Source: Pseudomonadota bacterium (lineage in GTDB: Bacteria; Pseudomonadota; Gammaproteobacteria; Burkholderiales; Thiobacillaceae). From it: DNA of 48,235 nucleotides. The notes beneath the pieces are model-generated. The model did not search any database and was not told the DNA's origin. It saw only the letters and a program-made list of their open reading frames with translations. The position numbers and the translations under genes are program-made. Below are positions 22,417 to 34,756 of this stretch, in pieces. The number at the start of each line of letters is the position of its first letter. Within the stretch, counting starts at the first letter, position 1. The stretch covers positions 1 through 48,235 of the forward strand of contig JAJZPR010000009.1 in NCBI GenBank assembly GCA_021847835.1, written 5' to 3'.

Positions 22417-24459
22417 ATGACGGTATCCGAATTGAATTCCGGCATTGCGCAGCCGGTACTGGCGCTGCCGCGCGCGGCGAAGCGCATCATCGCGCTGACG
22501 GTGGATGCCAGCCTGTGCGTGCTGACGGTGTGGCTGGCCTATTATCTGCGGCTGGGCAAATGGGTGGCCTTGTCCGGAGACGCGTTTTACGAGCCCTTGC
22601 TGGCCGCCGCGGCCGCGGTGGCGCTTGCCCTGCCGATCTTCATCGTTTCGGGCCTGTACCGCGCCATTTTCCGCTACTCGGGCTGGCCGGCCCTGATGGC
22701 CGTGACGCGGGCCATCGTGATCTACGGGCTGCTGTATGCCGCCATTTTCACCGCATACGGCGTGCCAGGGGTGCCGCGCACCGTCGGCCTGATCCAGCCG
22801 GTTCTGCTGTTGCTTGCGGTGGGCGCGTCGCGCGCCTTTGCCCGCTACTGGCTGGGCGAGCAGTACCAGGGCCTGCTCAAGCGCGCCGCCCTGCCCAAGG
22901 CGCTGATCTATGGCGCCGGCTCGGCCGGCCGCCAGCTTGCCGCGGCCATGGCGCACAACCAGGAAATGCGCGTGGTGGGTTTTCTGGATGACGACGATCG
23001 CCTGCACGGGCATGTGCTCGACGGCCTGAACATCTACAGCCCAGCGGATTTGTCCGGCCTGGTGGTTTCGCTGGGGGTGAGCAACGTGCTGCTGGCGCTT
23101 CCCGCCGCCTCGCGCCGCCGCCGCAACGACATCCTGGACGAGATGCGGCACAGCCACGTGTCGGTGCGCACCCTGCCCAGTGTCACCGACCTGGCGCAGG
23201 GCCGGGTCAGCACTTCCGATCTGCGCGAACTGGACATCGACGACCTGCTGGGGCGCGAGCCGGTCGCGCCCAATCACATCCTGCTCGCCAAAAACATCAC
23301 CGGTAAGACGGTGCTGGTGACCGGGGCGGGAGGGTCGATCGGCAGCGAGCTGTGCCGGCAGGCGTTGAAGCTCAACCCTGCCAGGCTGCTGCTGGTGGAC
23401 AGCAGCGAATACGCGCTGTATGGCGTGCACGCCGAGATCGAGCGCTTGCAGGCGGCAAGAAACGAGGGGAAAGCTGCAAGCAGGAAGCTGCAAGGGGAAA
23501 ACCAGAATCAGGAGTCCCTTGAGCCTTGTACCTTGAGTCTTGTGCCTCTCCTCGCATCGGTGCAGGACGAGGCGCGCATGCGCGAGATCATGTCCACCTG
23601 GAAGCCGGACGTGGTTTATCATGCCGCCGCCTACAAGCACGTGCCGCTGGTCGAGCACAACCCCACCGAGGGCATCAAGAACAACGTGCTGGGCACGCTG
23701 GTCGCGGCGCAGACCGCCGCCGAGCAGGGGGTGGCGGATTTCGTGCTCATCAGCACCGACAAGGCCGTGCGGCCCACCAACATCATGGGCGCCAGCAAGC
23801 GCCTGGCGGAGATGGTGCTGCAGGCGCTGGCGGCCGAGTCCACCGGCACCCGCTTTTCGATGGTGCGCTTCGGCAACGTGCTGGGCTCCTCCGGCTCGGT
23901 GGTGCCCAGGTTCCGCCAGCAGATTCGCGATGGAGGCCCGGTCACGCTTACCCATCCCGACATCACGCGCTATTTCATGAGCATCCCCGAGGCCGCGCAG
24001 CTGGTGATCCAGGCGGGCGCCATGGCCAGGGGCGGCGACGTGTTCGTGCTGGACATGGGCCAGCCGGTCAAGATCATGGATCTCGCGCGCCGCATGATCG
24101 AACTGTCCGGCCTGACCGTGCGCGACGAAGATGAACCGGAGGGCGACATCGAAATCGAGATCACGGGCCTGCGTCCCGGCGAGAAGCTCTACGAGGAACT
24201 GCTGATCGGCGAAAACCCCAGGCCCACCGTGCATCCGCGCATCATGAAGGCGCACGAGGATTTTCTGGCCTGGCCGGCACTGGAGGAAAAACTCGAAGCG
24301 CTGCAAGTCGCGCTGAACGTGAATGACGTCGGCGTGATCCGGACCATGCTTCAGCGGCTGGTCGCGGGCTACCAGCCGCAGGGCGGAATCGTCGACTGGG
24401 TGTATCTGGAACAGGAGGTGGCGGCCGATGCGCTCGAGGAAACCCGCACGCGTGTTTAG
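22417..24459 (+). CDS. wbpM: WbpM/CapD-type UDP-GlcNAc 4,6-dehydratase, membrane-anchored
   Basis: A 680-residue inner-membrane enzyme. Residues ~25-125 hold four hydrophobic segments; a first Rossmann-like domain has LIYGAGSAGRQLAAAM; the catalytic extended SDR domain has VTGAGGSIGSELC (~301-313), AAAYKHVPLVEHNP, STDKAVRPTNIMGASKR (K449, M457xxxK461 in place of YxxxK, as in WbpM) and RPGEKLYEELL. It makes UDP-4-keto-6-deoxy-GlcNAc for QuiNAc, FucNAc or diamino sugars. Residues ~347-376 (AARNEGKAASRKLQ..., ESLEPCTLSLVP) are foreign to the family and are encoded by an in-frame copy of the CAAG-rich repeat, lying in the loop before LLASVQDEARM. Whether activity survives is unknown. It is the last plus-strand gene here and converges with the sensor kinase. 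Confidence 0.92.
   Translation: MTVSELNSGIAQPVLALPRAAKRIIALTVDASLCVLTVWLAYYLRLGKWVALSGDAFYEPLLAAAAAVALALPIFIVSGLYRAIFRYSGWPALMAVTRAIVIYGLLYAAIFTAYGVPGVPRTVGLIQPVLLLLAVGASRAFARYWLGEQYQGLLKRAALPKALIYGAGSAGRQLAAAMAHNQEMRVVGFLDDDDRLHGHVLDGLNIYSPADLSGLVVSLGVSNVLLALPAASRRRRNDILDEMRHSHVSVRTLPSVTDLAQGRVSTSDLRELDIDDLLGREPVAPNHILLAKNITGKTVLVTGAGGSIGSELCRQALKLNPARLLLVDSSEYALYGVHAEIERLQAARNEGKAASRKLQGENQNQESLEPCTLSLVPLLASVQDEARMREIMSTWKPDVVYHAAAYKHVPLVEHNPTEGIKNNVLGTLVAAQTAAEQGVADFVLISTDKAVRPTNIMGASKRLAEMVLQALAAESTGTRFSMVRFGNVLGSSGSVVPRFRQQIRDGGPVTLTHPDITRYFMSIPEAAQLVIQAGAMARGGDVFVLDMGQPVKIMDLARRMIELSGLTVRDEDEPEGDIEIEITGLRPGEKLYEELLIGENPRPTVHPRIMKAHEDFLAWPALEEKLEALQVALNVNDVGVIRTMLQRLVAGYQPQGGIVDWVYLEQEVAADALEETRTRV
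23453..23549. repeat. Dispersed CAAG-rich repeat inserted in frame in the dehydratase gene, copy 5
   Basis: The left half carries GCTGCAAGCAGGAAGCTGC and CAAGGGGAAAA units, the right half CCCTTGAGCCTTGTACC and TTGAGTCTTGTGCC, so the copy is inverted-repeat-like as at 20527. The surrounding reading frame is kept, adding about 30 residues. Confidence 0.75.
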
Positions 24460-24473
24460 GCCGGCGCGCGAAT

Positions 24474-25826
24474 TCACGGCTGGTCCGCCCGAGCGGGAAA
24501 GCGCAGCCTCGCCAGCAGGCCGCGGCCGCCGGCGCCTTCCAGCAGTTCGAGCCGCGCATCGTGCAGTTCGGCGATGCGCGCCACGATGGACAGGCCCAGC
24601 CCGCTGCCGCCGGCTGCCGCGCCCTCCAGACGATGAAAACGGCGCAGGGCGTTTTCGCGCTCGGCGGCCGGAATGCCCGGGCCCTGGTCCTGCACTTCGA
24701 GCACGATTTCATCGGCGACACGCCGGATCCCGACTGAGACTTCGGTATTCGACGGCGTATGGCGCAGCGCATTGTCGATCAGGTTCCTCAGCAGGATGGC
24801 CAGCAGGCCGGCATGACCGGTGATGGCGAGGCCGGATTCGCCCGCGAGCGACAAGCGTATGCCCTTCCCGGCGGCAAGCTGCGCGGATTCGGCCAGTGCC
24901 TGCGCGGCCAGCGCATGCAGGTCGACCGCCGCGGCCTGCCCCTGCCAGGCGTCGTGCTCCAGGCGCGCCAGGGTCAGCAGCTGTTCGACCAGGCGGGTGG
25001 CACGGTCGCCGGCCGCGACGGCCTTGGCGATGGCCTGCTCGCGTTCACCGGCCTCGGCCGCGCCCTGGGCCACCTGCAGCTGGGTCTTGAGCGCGGCGAG
25101 CGGGGTGCGCAGTTCGTGCGCCGCATCGCTGGTGAAGCGGCGCTCGTTTTCGAGCGAGGCGCGCACGCGTGCCAGCAGCGCGTTCAGGTGCTCCACCATG
25201 GGCGCGATTTCTTTCGGCGCCTCGCCTTCGATGGGCGCGAGATGGTGCGGGTCGCGCCGCGCCAGGGCGGCGCCGATGCGGCCGAGCGGCTTCAGGGCGC
25301 CGCCCACGCTGAACCAGATCAGCAGGCCCGATAGCGGCAGGGCGACCAGCAGCGGCTGCACCAGCTTGACCAGGACTTCGTCCGCGAGATGCTCGCGCGT
25401 ATCGGCGGCCTCGCCCACCTGCACCAGATATTCGCGCCGCGTATCCCAGTGGCTGAAGACGCGCCAGCTGCGGCCTTCCACCGTGGCGTCGGAAAATCCC
25501 TCTTCCGTTGCCGACAGCCTTGCCGCGGGAGCCTCGGCCGAGCGGAGCAGCAGGGTATCGCCGCCAGTCCAGATTTGGAAGGCCACGTTGCGCGCGTATT
25601 TGTGCAGCGGCTCCACGTTTTCGAGTTCGCCCTCGTCGATTTCGTGTCCGATCTGCGCGGCCAGCAGCGAGGCGTTTTGCGCGAGGTGGGCGTCGAGCAG
25701 TTCCTGCATTTCCTCGCGCGTTTCCCAGGCGGTGAGAACGGCGGCCGCAAGCCAGACCAGCAGCATGCCGCCCAGCAGGGTCGCCAGCAGGCGCTTGCGC
25801 ACGCTGCCGCGAACGGCGAGGCTCAC
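24474..25826 (-). CDS. Sensor histidine kinase (QseC-like)
   Basis: A 450-residue inner-membrane kinase. There is a membrane segment near residues 13-32, a periplasmic domain, a second helix (~155-175), then a HAMP-like linker, the H box DAAHELRTPLAAL with phospho-acceptor H237, the N box LLRNLIDNALRHTP and the G boxes DQGPGIP and GGSGLGLSIV. It phosphorylates the regulator encoded just upstream, with which it overlaps by 4 bp. Its location as last gene of the SHP cytochrome operon suggests that it senses a redox, oxygen or small-ligand signal linked to those cytochromes. The periplasmic sensor domain is of the QseC type; the signal is not identifiable. No sign of damage. Confidence 0.92.
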   Translation of the reverse strand: MSLAVRGSVRKRLLATLLGGMLLVWLAAAVLTAWETREEMQELLDAHLAQNASLLAAQIGHEIDEGELENVEPLHKYARNVAFQIWTGGDTLLLRSAEAPAARLSATEEGFSDATVEGRSWRVFSHWDTRREYLVQVGEAADTREHLADEVLVKLVQPLLVALPLSGLLIWFSVGGALKPLGRIGAALARRDPHHLAPIEGEAPKEIAPMVEHLNALLARVRASLENERRFTSDAAHELRTPLAALKTQLQVAQGAAEAGEREQAIAKAVAAGDRATRLVEQLLTLARLEHDAWQGQAAAVDLHALAAQALAESAQLAAGKGIRLSLAGESGLAITGHAGLLAILLRNLIDNALRHTPSNTEVSVGIRRVADEIVLEVQDQGPGIPAAERENALRRFHRLEGAAAGGSGLGLSIVARIAELHDARLELLEGAGGRGLLARLRFPARADQP

Positions 25827-26488
25827 CGGACGTCCCTGGGCATGAGATAGCCCACGCCGCGCAGGGTCTGCACGATGCCGGGCGACAGCTTCCTGCGCAG
25901 GTGGTGCAGGTGCACGTCGACGGCGTTGGATTCTATTTCCTCGCCCCAGGCATAGAGCGCGGCGGCGAGCTGCTCGCGGCTGAGCACGCGGCCGGCATTG
26001 ATCATGAACACGTGCAGCAGGTCGAACTCCCTGGCCGACAGGATCCTGGGCTCGCCGCGGTAATCCACCGTGCGCGCGGCCGGATCCAGCGCCAGCGCGC
26101 CCACCGTGAGGATGGCCGCGGGGCTGCCGCCGGCGCGGCGGATCAGCGCGCGCAGCCGGGCGGACAATTCGCCAAGGTCGAAGGGCTTGACCAGATAATC
26201 GTCGGCGCCGGCGTCCAGCCCGGTGACGCGGTCCTCGATGGTGTCGCGCGCGGTCAGGATCAGGACCGGCACGAGGTTCTTCTTCTGGCGCAGCGACTTG
26301 AGCACGTCCAGGCCCGAGCGGCGCGGCAGGCCGAGGTCGAGCACGACCGCGGCATAGGGCTCGGCCTCGATGGCGTGCGCGGCGGCCACGCCGTCGCGCA
26401 CCCAGTCCGCGCTGAACCCCTGTTGCCGGAGTCCGGCCTGGATGCCGTCGCCCAGGAGGGCGTCGTCTTCAACCAGCAGAATGCGCAT
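25823..26488 (-). CDS. OmpR/PhoB-family response regulator (QseB-like)
   Basis: A 221-residue regulator. The receiver domain (1-~115) has the acidic pocket EDD at 7-9, phospho-acceptor D51 (VVLDLGLPRRSG), T in LILTARD and K in DYLVKPFDL; the C-terminal winged helix (~125-220) includes ILSAREFDLLHVFM and EEIESNAVDVHLHHLRRKL. It probably binds direct-repeat operators, possibly upstream of the cytochrome operon it belongs to. It starts 9 bp after the cytochrome b stop and overlaps the kinase start by 4 bp. Confidence 0.94.
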   Translation of the reverse strand: MRILLVEDDALLGDGIQAGLRQQGFSADWVRDGVAAAHAIEAEPYAAVVLDLGLPRRSGLDVLKSLRQKKNLVPVLILTARDTIEDRVTGLDAGADDYLVKPFDLGELSARLRALIRRAGGSPAAILTVGALALDPAARTVDYRGEPRILSAREFDLLHVFMINAGRVLSREQLAAALYAWGEEIESNAVDVHLHHLRRKLSPGIVQTLRGVGYLMPRDVR

Positions 26489-26497
26489 GCCCAGTTT

Positions 26498-27193
26498 TCA
26501 ATCGTCGTCGGCGCGTTCGCCATTTTCTTCCTGTTGGCCCGCCGGCTGTGCGGAAACCAGGAAATCGAGCCTGCCATTGAACCAGAGTCCCCAGAAACCC
26601 GCCACTGCGGCCACGAGCAAAATGGCAGCCAGCCCGCGTTTTCGGGTGATGGCGGCATCGGGCTCGCCTTGCTTGTATCCTGTCACCATGGCGCGCGCCA
26701 GGTTTTCGCGATGCAGCACGCTGGCCGCAATCACGCCGGCGATGTGCAGGCCGGCCATCAGCAGCATCAGGTCGGAAAACAGTGCATGGCCCGCCTCCAT
26801 CCAGTCGCCGCCGATTTCGTTATAGGCCAGCCAGCCGGAAATGCCGCTGGCGATGCCCAGCGCCAGCAGCAGAAAGATGGCGGCCGCGCCGGCCGGGTTG
26901 TGGCCGATGTAATGCTCGGGCTGGCGTGACAGCAGCGATTTCGCATAGCGCATGACGCTTGCCGGTGAATAGGCAAAATCGGCAAAGCGGGCGTAGCGGG
27001 TGCCGATGAAGCCCCACAGCAGCCGGAATGCAATGAGTCCCAGCATCGTGTAACCCAGTATGACGTGAATGTCGCGGAAGCGCTCGCTGTCGCCGGTCAG
27101 CCAGGCGCCGGCAAAGCTTGCCGCCAGCAGCCAGTGGAACCAGCGGGTGGGCAGGTCCCACACCAGGATGCGGGTATTCCCCGGCGCTTTCAT
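26498..27193 (-). CDS. Cytochrome b561-like membrane protein
   Basis: About 231 residues with four or five membrane helices and the histidines expected to bind two b hemes (RWFHWLLAASF, DIHVILGYTML, HALFSDLMLLMAGLHIAG). This family of small cytochrome b proteins carries electrons between the quinone pool and periplasmic c-type cytochromes. ATG 27193 is chosen because it makes an ATGA overlap with the diheme cytochrome stop and removes an unnatural 26-residue arginine-rich extension that starts at 27271. The C-terminus has an extra helix and an acidic tail. The neighbours (diheme cytochrome c and SHP) are the standard partners. Confidence 0.88.
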   Translation of the reverse strand: MKAPGNTRILVWDLPTRWFHWLLAASFAGAWLTGDSERFRDIHVILGYTMLGLIAFRLLWGFIGTRYARFADFAYSPASVMRYAKSLLSRQPEHYIGHNPAGAAAIFLLLALGIASGISGWLAYNEIGGDWMEAGHALFSDLMLLMAGLHIAGVIAASVLHRENLARAMVTGYKQGEPDAAITRKRGLAAILLVAAVAGFWGLWFNGRLDFLVSAQPAGQQEENGERADDD

Positions 27194-27675
27194 TTGCCGG
27201 CTCCTTTCGGCAGGCGCAGGCTGCGCCCGGAATAGTCGCCGCTGTCGGCGGCGGTATGGCAGGCCGCGCAATTGGCGGCCGATTTCACTGCCGGGTGCTT
27301 CCAGATGTCGCGCGGCAGCTCTTCGGCATGCTCATGCACGAACCAGCGCGTCTCGCTGATGCGCAGCTGCGGCTTGCCGGCCGCGCGGGCATGACGGCGG
27401 CCGGCATTGGCTTCCAGATAGCGCAGGATTTCGGCATGGCTGGCGGGGTCGAGGCTGGCATCGCTGCCGAAGTGCCTGTCCAGGCCGTTCATGAGCGCAC
27501 GCCAGGACGCGGCCGGCAGCAGTTGCGGGGGGTAGGCCACATGGCAGGAACCGCATTCCTGCCGGTAAGCCGGGTTGCGCACGTCGAAGCGTTGTCCGTC
27601 TGCATGGGCAGGCAGGGCGGCCATCGCGGCCAGCAGGCAGACGGCCAGGTTGGCGGTGGGCTTTCTCATCATCAA
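27190..27675 (-). CDS. Diheme cytochrome c (DHC), partner of SHP
   Basis: A 161-residue exported protein. A signal peptide ends near residue 25 (LPAHA/D); two heme c sites follow, CGSCH at 41-45 and CAACH at 136-140. Length, spacing of the hemes and position between SHP and a cytochrome b match the DHC proteins that pass electrons to SHP. Three adjacent ATG codons make the exact start uncertain; GGAGATTG just upstream is a suitable ribosome site. It begins 10 bp after the SHP stop. It acts in the periplasm. Confidence 0.88.
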   Translation of the reverse strand: MMMRKPTANLAVCLLAAMAALPAHADGQRFDVRNPAYRQECGSCHVAYPPQLLPAASWRALMNGLDRHFGSDASLDPASHAEILRYLEANAGRRHARAAGKPQLRISETRWFVHEHAEELPRDIWKHPAVKSAANCAACHTAADSGDYSGRSLRLPKGAGK

Positions 27676-27685
27676 TCTCCTTTGC

Positions 27686-28087
27686 TCATTTCAGTGACAG
27701 CAGCCAGGCCAGCACGTCGGCCTTTTCCCCCGCGGTGCAGGCGCGGCCCAGCACGTCCTTGCAGTTGCGCCTGAACCATTTCTCGACCTTGGCTTCACGG
27801 GTAAAACGCGCGGCATTCGCCGCGGGCGCCAGCGGCTCGATGGCCTTGCCGGTCACGGCATGACGGCCGCCGGCGGCTGGATTGCGGGTATGGCAGGATG
27901 CGCAGCTCCATTCGCGGCCGTGCCGTTCGGTGAAGAAACGCTGGCCGCGTTGGGCGGAAGGCATGTCGTAGGCGGGGTGGTCCCGTTTCGCTTCCTGCGC
28001 ATAGGCCGCGAGGAAATCGGCGGGGGTTTCGGCAAGTGCTGCGGGACTGGCGGCGGCCAGTGCGAGCAGGCAGACGAGGGCGTGCAT
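27686..28087 (-). CDS. SHP-type monoheme cytochrome c (DUF1924)
   Basis: A 133-residue exported cytochrome. A signal peptide ends near residue 19-20 (ASPAALA/E) and the single heme site is CASCH (62-66). In SHP proteins the sixth iron ligand is an asparagine next to a disulfide cysteine; here N108 is followed by C109, with C117 nearby (RNCKDVLGRAC), which fits. SHP binds oxygen and nitric oxide and is reduced by the diheme cytochrome; its physiological role is still unclear. It is the first gene of the five-gene operon. ATG 28087 is preferred over 28120, which adds residues before the signal peptide. Confidence 0.87.
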   Translation of the reverse strand: MHALVCLLALAAASPAALAETPADFLAAYAQEAKRDHPAYDMPSAQRGQRFFTERHGREWSCASCHTRNPAAGGRHAVTGKAIEPLAPAANAARFTREAKVEKWFRRNCKDVLGRACTAGEKADVLAWLLSLK

Positions 28088-28139
28088 GGCATGTTCCCTG
28101 GAGGGTTTCGATGGCTCCAAGGATGGGCGCCCAAAATTA

Positions 28140-28160
28140 AGGCCCCGTTAAGCGGGGCCT
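28140..28160 (-). terminator. Hairpin terminator after the 28186 gene
   Basis: Arms AGGCCCCG and CGGGGCCT around TTAAG; on the minus strand TTAATTTT follows. It separates the upstream hypothetical gene from the SHP operon. Confidence 0.75.
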
Positions 28161-28185
28161 CGATCGTGGGCGGGCAGCGTGGCGG

Positions 28186-28707
28186 TCAGGGCTTTTTCTT
28201 CCCGCCGCCTTTCATGATGGTGTTCTCGAACTCCTCCCACGAGCCTTCGCGTATGTCATAAGCCCCTTTCTTCTCGAGGTATTCCAGACCTTCGCGGACA
28301 TACTCGTCGGGCTTTTTCTCGGGGGCTTCCATTTCCCTGGCGCCCGCTTCCTGGTTCTTTCCGTAGATGGGAAAGCGCCAGAAGATGCGGTCCAGTTGCT
28401 CGCCGCAGGTGCGCTGCACGTGAGCCCGCAAGGAGGATTCGACGATGTGGGAATAACGGAAGCGCTTCATCGGTTCCGATTCGACGAAGGCGACAAAGCC
28501 CTTGCCGCCCGGATTGGGCACGCAATTCACGTGAACTTCGATGCCGTCCGTGCGGAAATAATCGGTGATCACGGCGGAAATCGCCTTGGTGCTGTTTTCC
28601 CGCTGGCGCGCACGATGCTTGAGCACCAGCACATAGCCCAGCAGGGCAATGACGTTGACGGAGACCAGATACAGCACCGCCAGGTCAAAGGCTATGGTTA
28701 CGATCAT
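28186..28707 (-). CDS. Hypothetical single-pass membrane protein
   Basis: A 173-residue protein I do not recognise. Residues ~4-28 form one hydrophobic helix (VTIAFDLAVLYLVSVNVIAL), followed by a basic stop-transfer segment KHRARQR and a soluble part of ~130 residues ending in a lysine-rich tail (KGGGKKKP). By the positive-inside rule the soluble part is cytoplasmic. Start ATG 28707 follows a strong AAGGGGGGA ribosome site; an upstream in-frame ATG at 28764 adds an unnatural leader. It has a hairpin terminator behind it and lies downstream of the EpsD-like gene on the same strand, so it forms a transcription unit of its own or with that gene. Confidence 0.75.
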   Translation of the reverse strand: MIVTIAFDLAVLYLVSVNVIALLGYVLVLKHRARQRENSTKAISAVITDYFRTDGIEVHVNCVPNPGGKGFVAFVESEPMKRFRYSHIVESSLRAHVQRTCGEQLDRIFWRFPIYGKNQEAGAREMEAPEKKPDEYVREGLEYLEKKGAYDIREGSWEEFENTIMKGGGKKKP

Positions 28708-28764
28708 ACGGCGTCCCCCCTTCCCGTTTCCGGAACTGTAATCGAAATCGCCAGGCAACTGCAA

Positions 28765-28790
28765 TCTCGCCCGCGTTGGCGCGGGCGAGA
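28765..28790 (-). terminator. Perfect 11-bp hairpin after the EpsD-like gene
   Basis: Arms TCTCGCCCGCG and CGCGGGCGAGA around TTGG begin 5 bp past the stop. There is no T run on the minus strand, so it may be a weak terminator or an mRNA 3'-end stabiliser. Confidence 0.6.
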
Positions 28791-28794
28791 GTGT

Positions 28795-29652
28795 TTACTG
28801 CTTGGCGGCGTCGGCGAACTCGCCTGCGTATTCGATCTTGGCCGTCGCCTTCAGCGCATCGAGCTCGGCCTTGATGGCGTTTTGGCGCGCCTGCGTCTTC
28901 AGCATGCGCGCGATCACGGGCCTGGCCTGTTCCAGCGTCACCGGCTGCGCCTGGGAATCGATTTTCACCATCACCGCCAGGCCGGCGGGTACCTGCGCCA
29001 CGATCGACTGGCCGTTCTGCATCTCGGCCAGTTTGGGCAGGATTTCCAGCGGCAGCTGCTCGGCGGGCTTCACGCCCTGCGCAGACTGCACCGGCAGATT
29101 TTCCGCCTTCAGCCAGGCGCCGAAATCGTTCAAGGTTTTGGATGCGGCCAGTTGCGCGCGGATTGCCTCATGCCTGTCTTCCGGCGCCTGGATCAGGATT
29201 TCCTGCAGGCGGTAAATCTTGCGCTTGGCGAAGAGTTCCGGATTCTTGTTGAAATAGTCCGTCACCTCGGCCTCGCCCGGTTCGGCCGGTGTGCCCAGCT
29301 TGCGTGACAGGTAGGTTTCGGCCAGGATCTGACGGCGTGCCGCATCCAGCGCCTGCACCACGTCGGGGTCGCGGTCCAGCTTGTCCGCCACCGCCTTCTG
29401 GAACAGCAGTTCCTGGTCCACCAGCTTGCGCACCACCTGCAGCGAAGCCGCCTTGGTCTGGTTCTCGTCCAGATTCGGAATGCGTTCCAGCGCATGGTTC
29501 ACCTGGGCCACCGTGAGCTCGGTGCCGTTGACTTTGGCCGCCATTTCGCCGGCGCTCTTGCCTCCCTGCGTTTCCGACTGCTTGTCGCCACAGCCCGCGA
29601 CCAGCGCGGCGGCAATTATCAGCGGCAGATACAGTTTCTTGAAAGCTTGCAT
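28795..29652 (-). CDS. epsD: EpsD-family lipoprotein peptidyl-prolyl cis-trans isomerase
   Basis: A 285-residue exported protein: lipoprotein signal with lipobox LVAGC (C21), a SurA-N-like segment (VNGTELTVAQVNHALERI), helical repeats and a parvulin-like PpiC region containing VTDYFNKNPELFAKRKIYRL. The order matches EpsD isomerases, which occur in methanolan-type exopolysaccharide clusters of betaproteobacteria. It probably folds outer-membrane or periplasmic components of polysaccharide export. Start ATG 29652 has GAGGAAA upstream; reading through to 29895 is not supported. No eps export genes adjoin it here, so it may be separated from its usual partners, or serve the locus at 1-24 kb. Confidence 0.85.
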   Translation of the reverse strand: MQAFKKLYLPLIIAAALVAGCGDKQSETQGGKSAGEMAAKVNGTELTVAQVNHALERIPNLDENQTKAASLQVVRKLVDQELLFQKAVADKLDRDPDVVQALDAARRQILAETYLSRKLGTPAEPGEAEVTDYFNKNPELFAKRKIYRLQEILIQAPEDRHEAIRAQLAASKTLNDFGAWLKAENLPVQSAQGVKPAEQLPLEILPKLAEMQNGQSIVAQVPAGLAVMVKIDSQAQPVTLEQARPVIARMLKTQARQNAIKAELDALKATAKIEYAGEFADAAKQ

Positions 29653-30038
29653 TTTGTTTTCCTCTTCACCCGGGTTGTTGGAAATGCTTGCAGTGCGGCC
29701 GTTACGGCAAACGCACAGCCGGCTAGCCAGGGCGGGGTGCGCGCCAGGGATAAAACCGGGATGCGCCCCGACGCAAGGCATGGTGCCTTGGCCCGAACCG
29801 GAATGCGGGCATCCCGATGTCCCGGCGTCTCCGCGGGGCGACAGTTGAAGTTGACCCCAAAACGGGGGCCAGGTTTCCCGACGATGCCTGGCCACAACGA
29901 ATTCCCGGTTCCGGGGGCAGGTATCCCCTTGTCCCTACAGGGGAATCCCCTTTGGGCGCATTGCCGGGCGGGGCCCTGGCCGGTTAAAATAAAAAACTTT
30001 TCGCCATTTTCGGCCGCCGCTGCTTTTTTGAACACGCT
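29653..30038. other. Divergent intergenic region between the EpsD-like gene and gltB
   Basis: No gene is supported in these 386 bp. The only AT-rich stretch is GGTTAAAATAAAAAAC near 29982-29997, which could hold the gltB -10 element; no convincing -35 is seen. The rest is GC-rich with short G/C tracts that can fold (CCCCTTGTCCCTACAGGGG at about 29927-29945). Confidence 0.5.
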
Positions 30039-34517
<4,479 letters not shown>

Positions 34518-34537
34518 CCCGACCAAGGAGAACGGTA

Positions 34538-34756
34538 ATGATCGATCTGCTGGAAGAAGCCAAGAAGCTCTCGCTCGCCGAGAAAATCCAATTGGTGGAG
34601 GACCTGTGGGATGCCATTGCCGAGGAGGCCGCACAACGTCCGCTTACCGAAGCGCAGGAGCGTGTGCTGAAAGCCCGCATGGAGGCGCGCAGGCAACGTC
34701 CCGACCAGTCGCGCTCCTGGGAGGAAGTTCGCCTGGATGTTGAAGGCCGTTTATGA
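34538..34756 (+). CDS. Addiction-module antitoxin (PF09720-type)
   Basis: A 72-residue protein with the family signature LSLAEKIQLVEDLWDAIAEE and a helical, charged C-terminus (RPDQSRSWEEVRLDVEGRL). These proteins neutralise RelE/ParE-type toxins. AAGGAGA precedes the start at good spacing, and it lies 20 bp after gltB. It overlaps the toxin start by four bases (ATGA). It appears intact, although the toxin partner is frameshifted. Confidence 0.88.
   Translation: MIDLLEEAKKLSLAEKIQLVEDLWDAIAEEAAQRPLTEAQERVLKARMEARRQRPDQSRSWEEVRLDVEGRL

Noticed and set aside
22207..24477. 756-codon reading frame opposite the dehydratase gene
   Set aside because: Shadow frame of a GC-rich gene that also runs into the repeat array; no domains.
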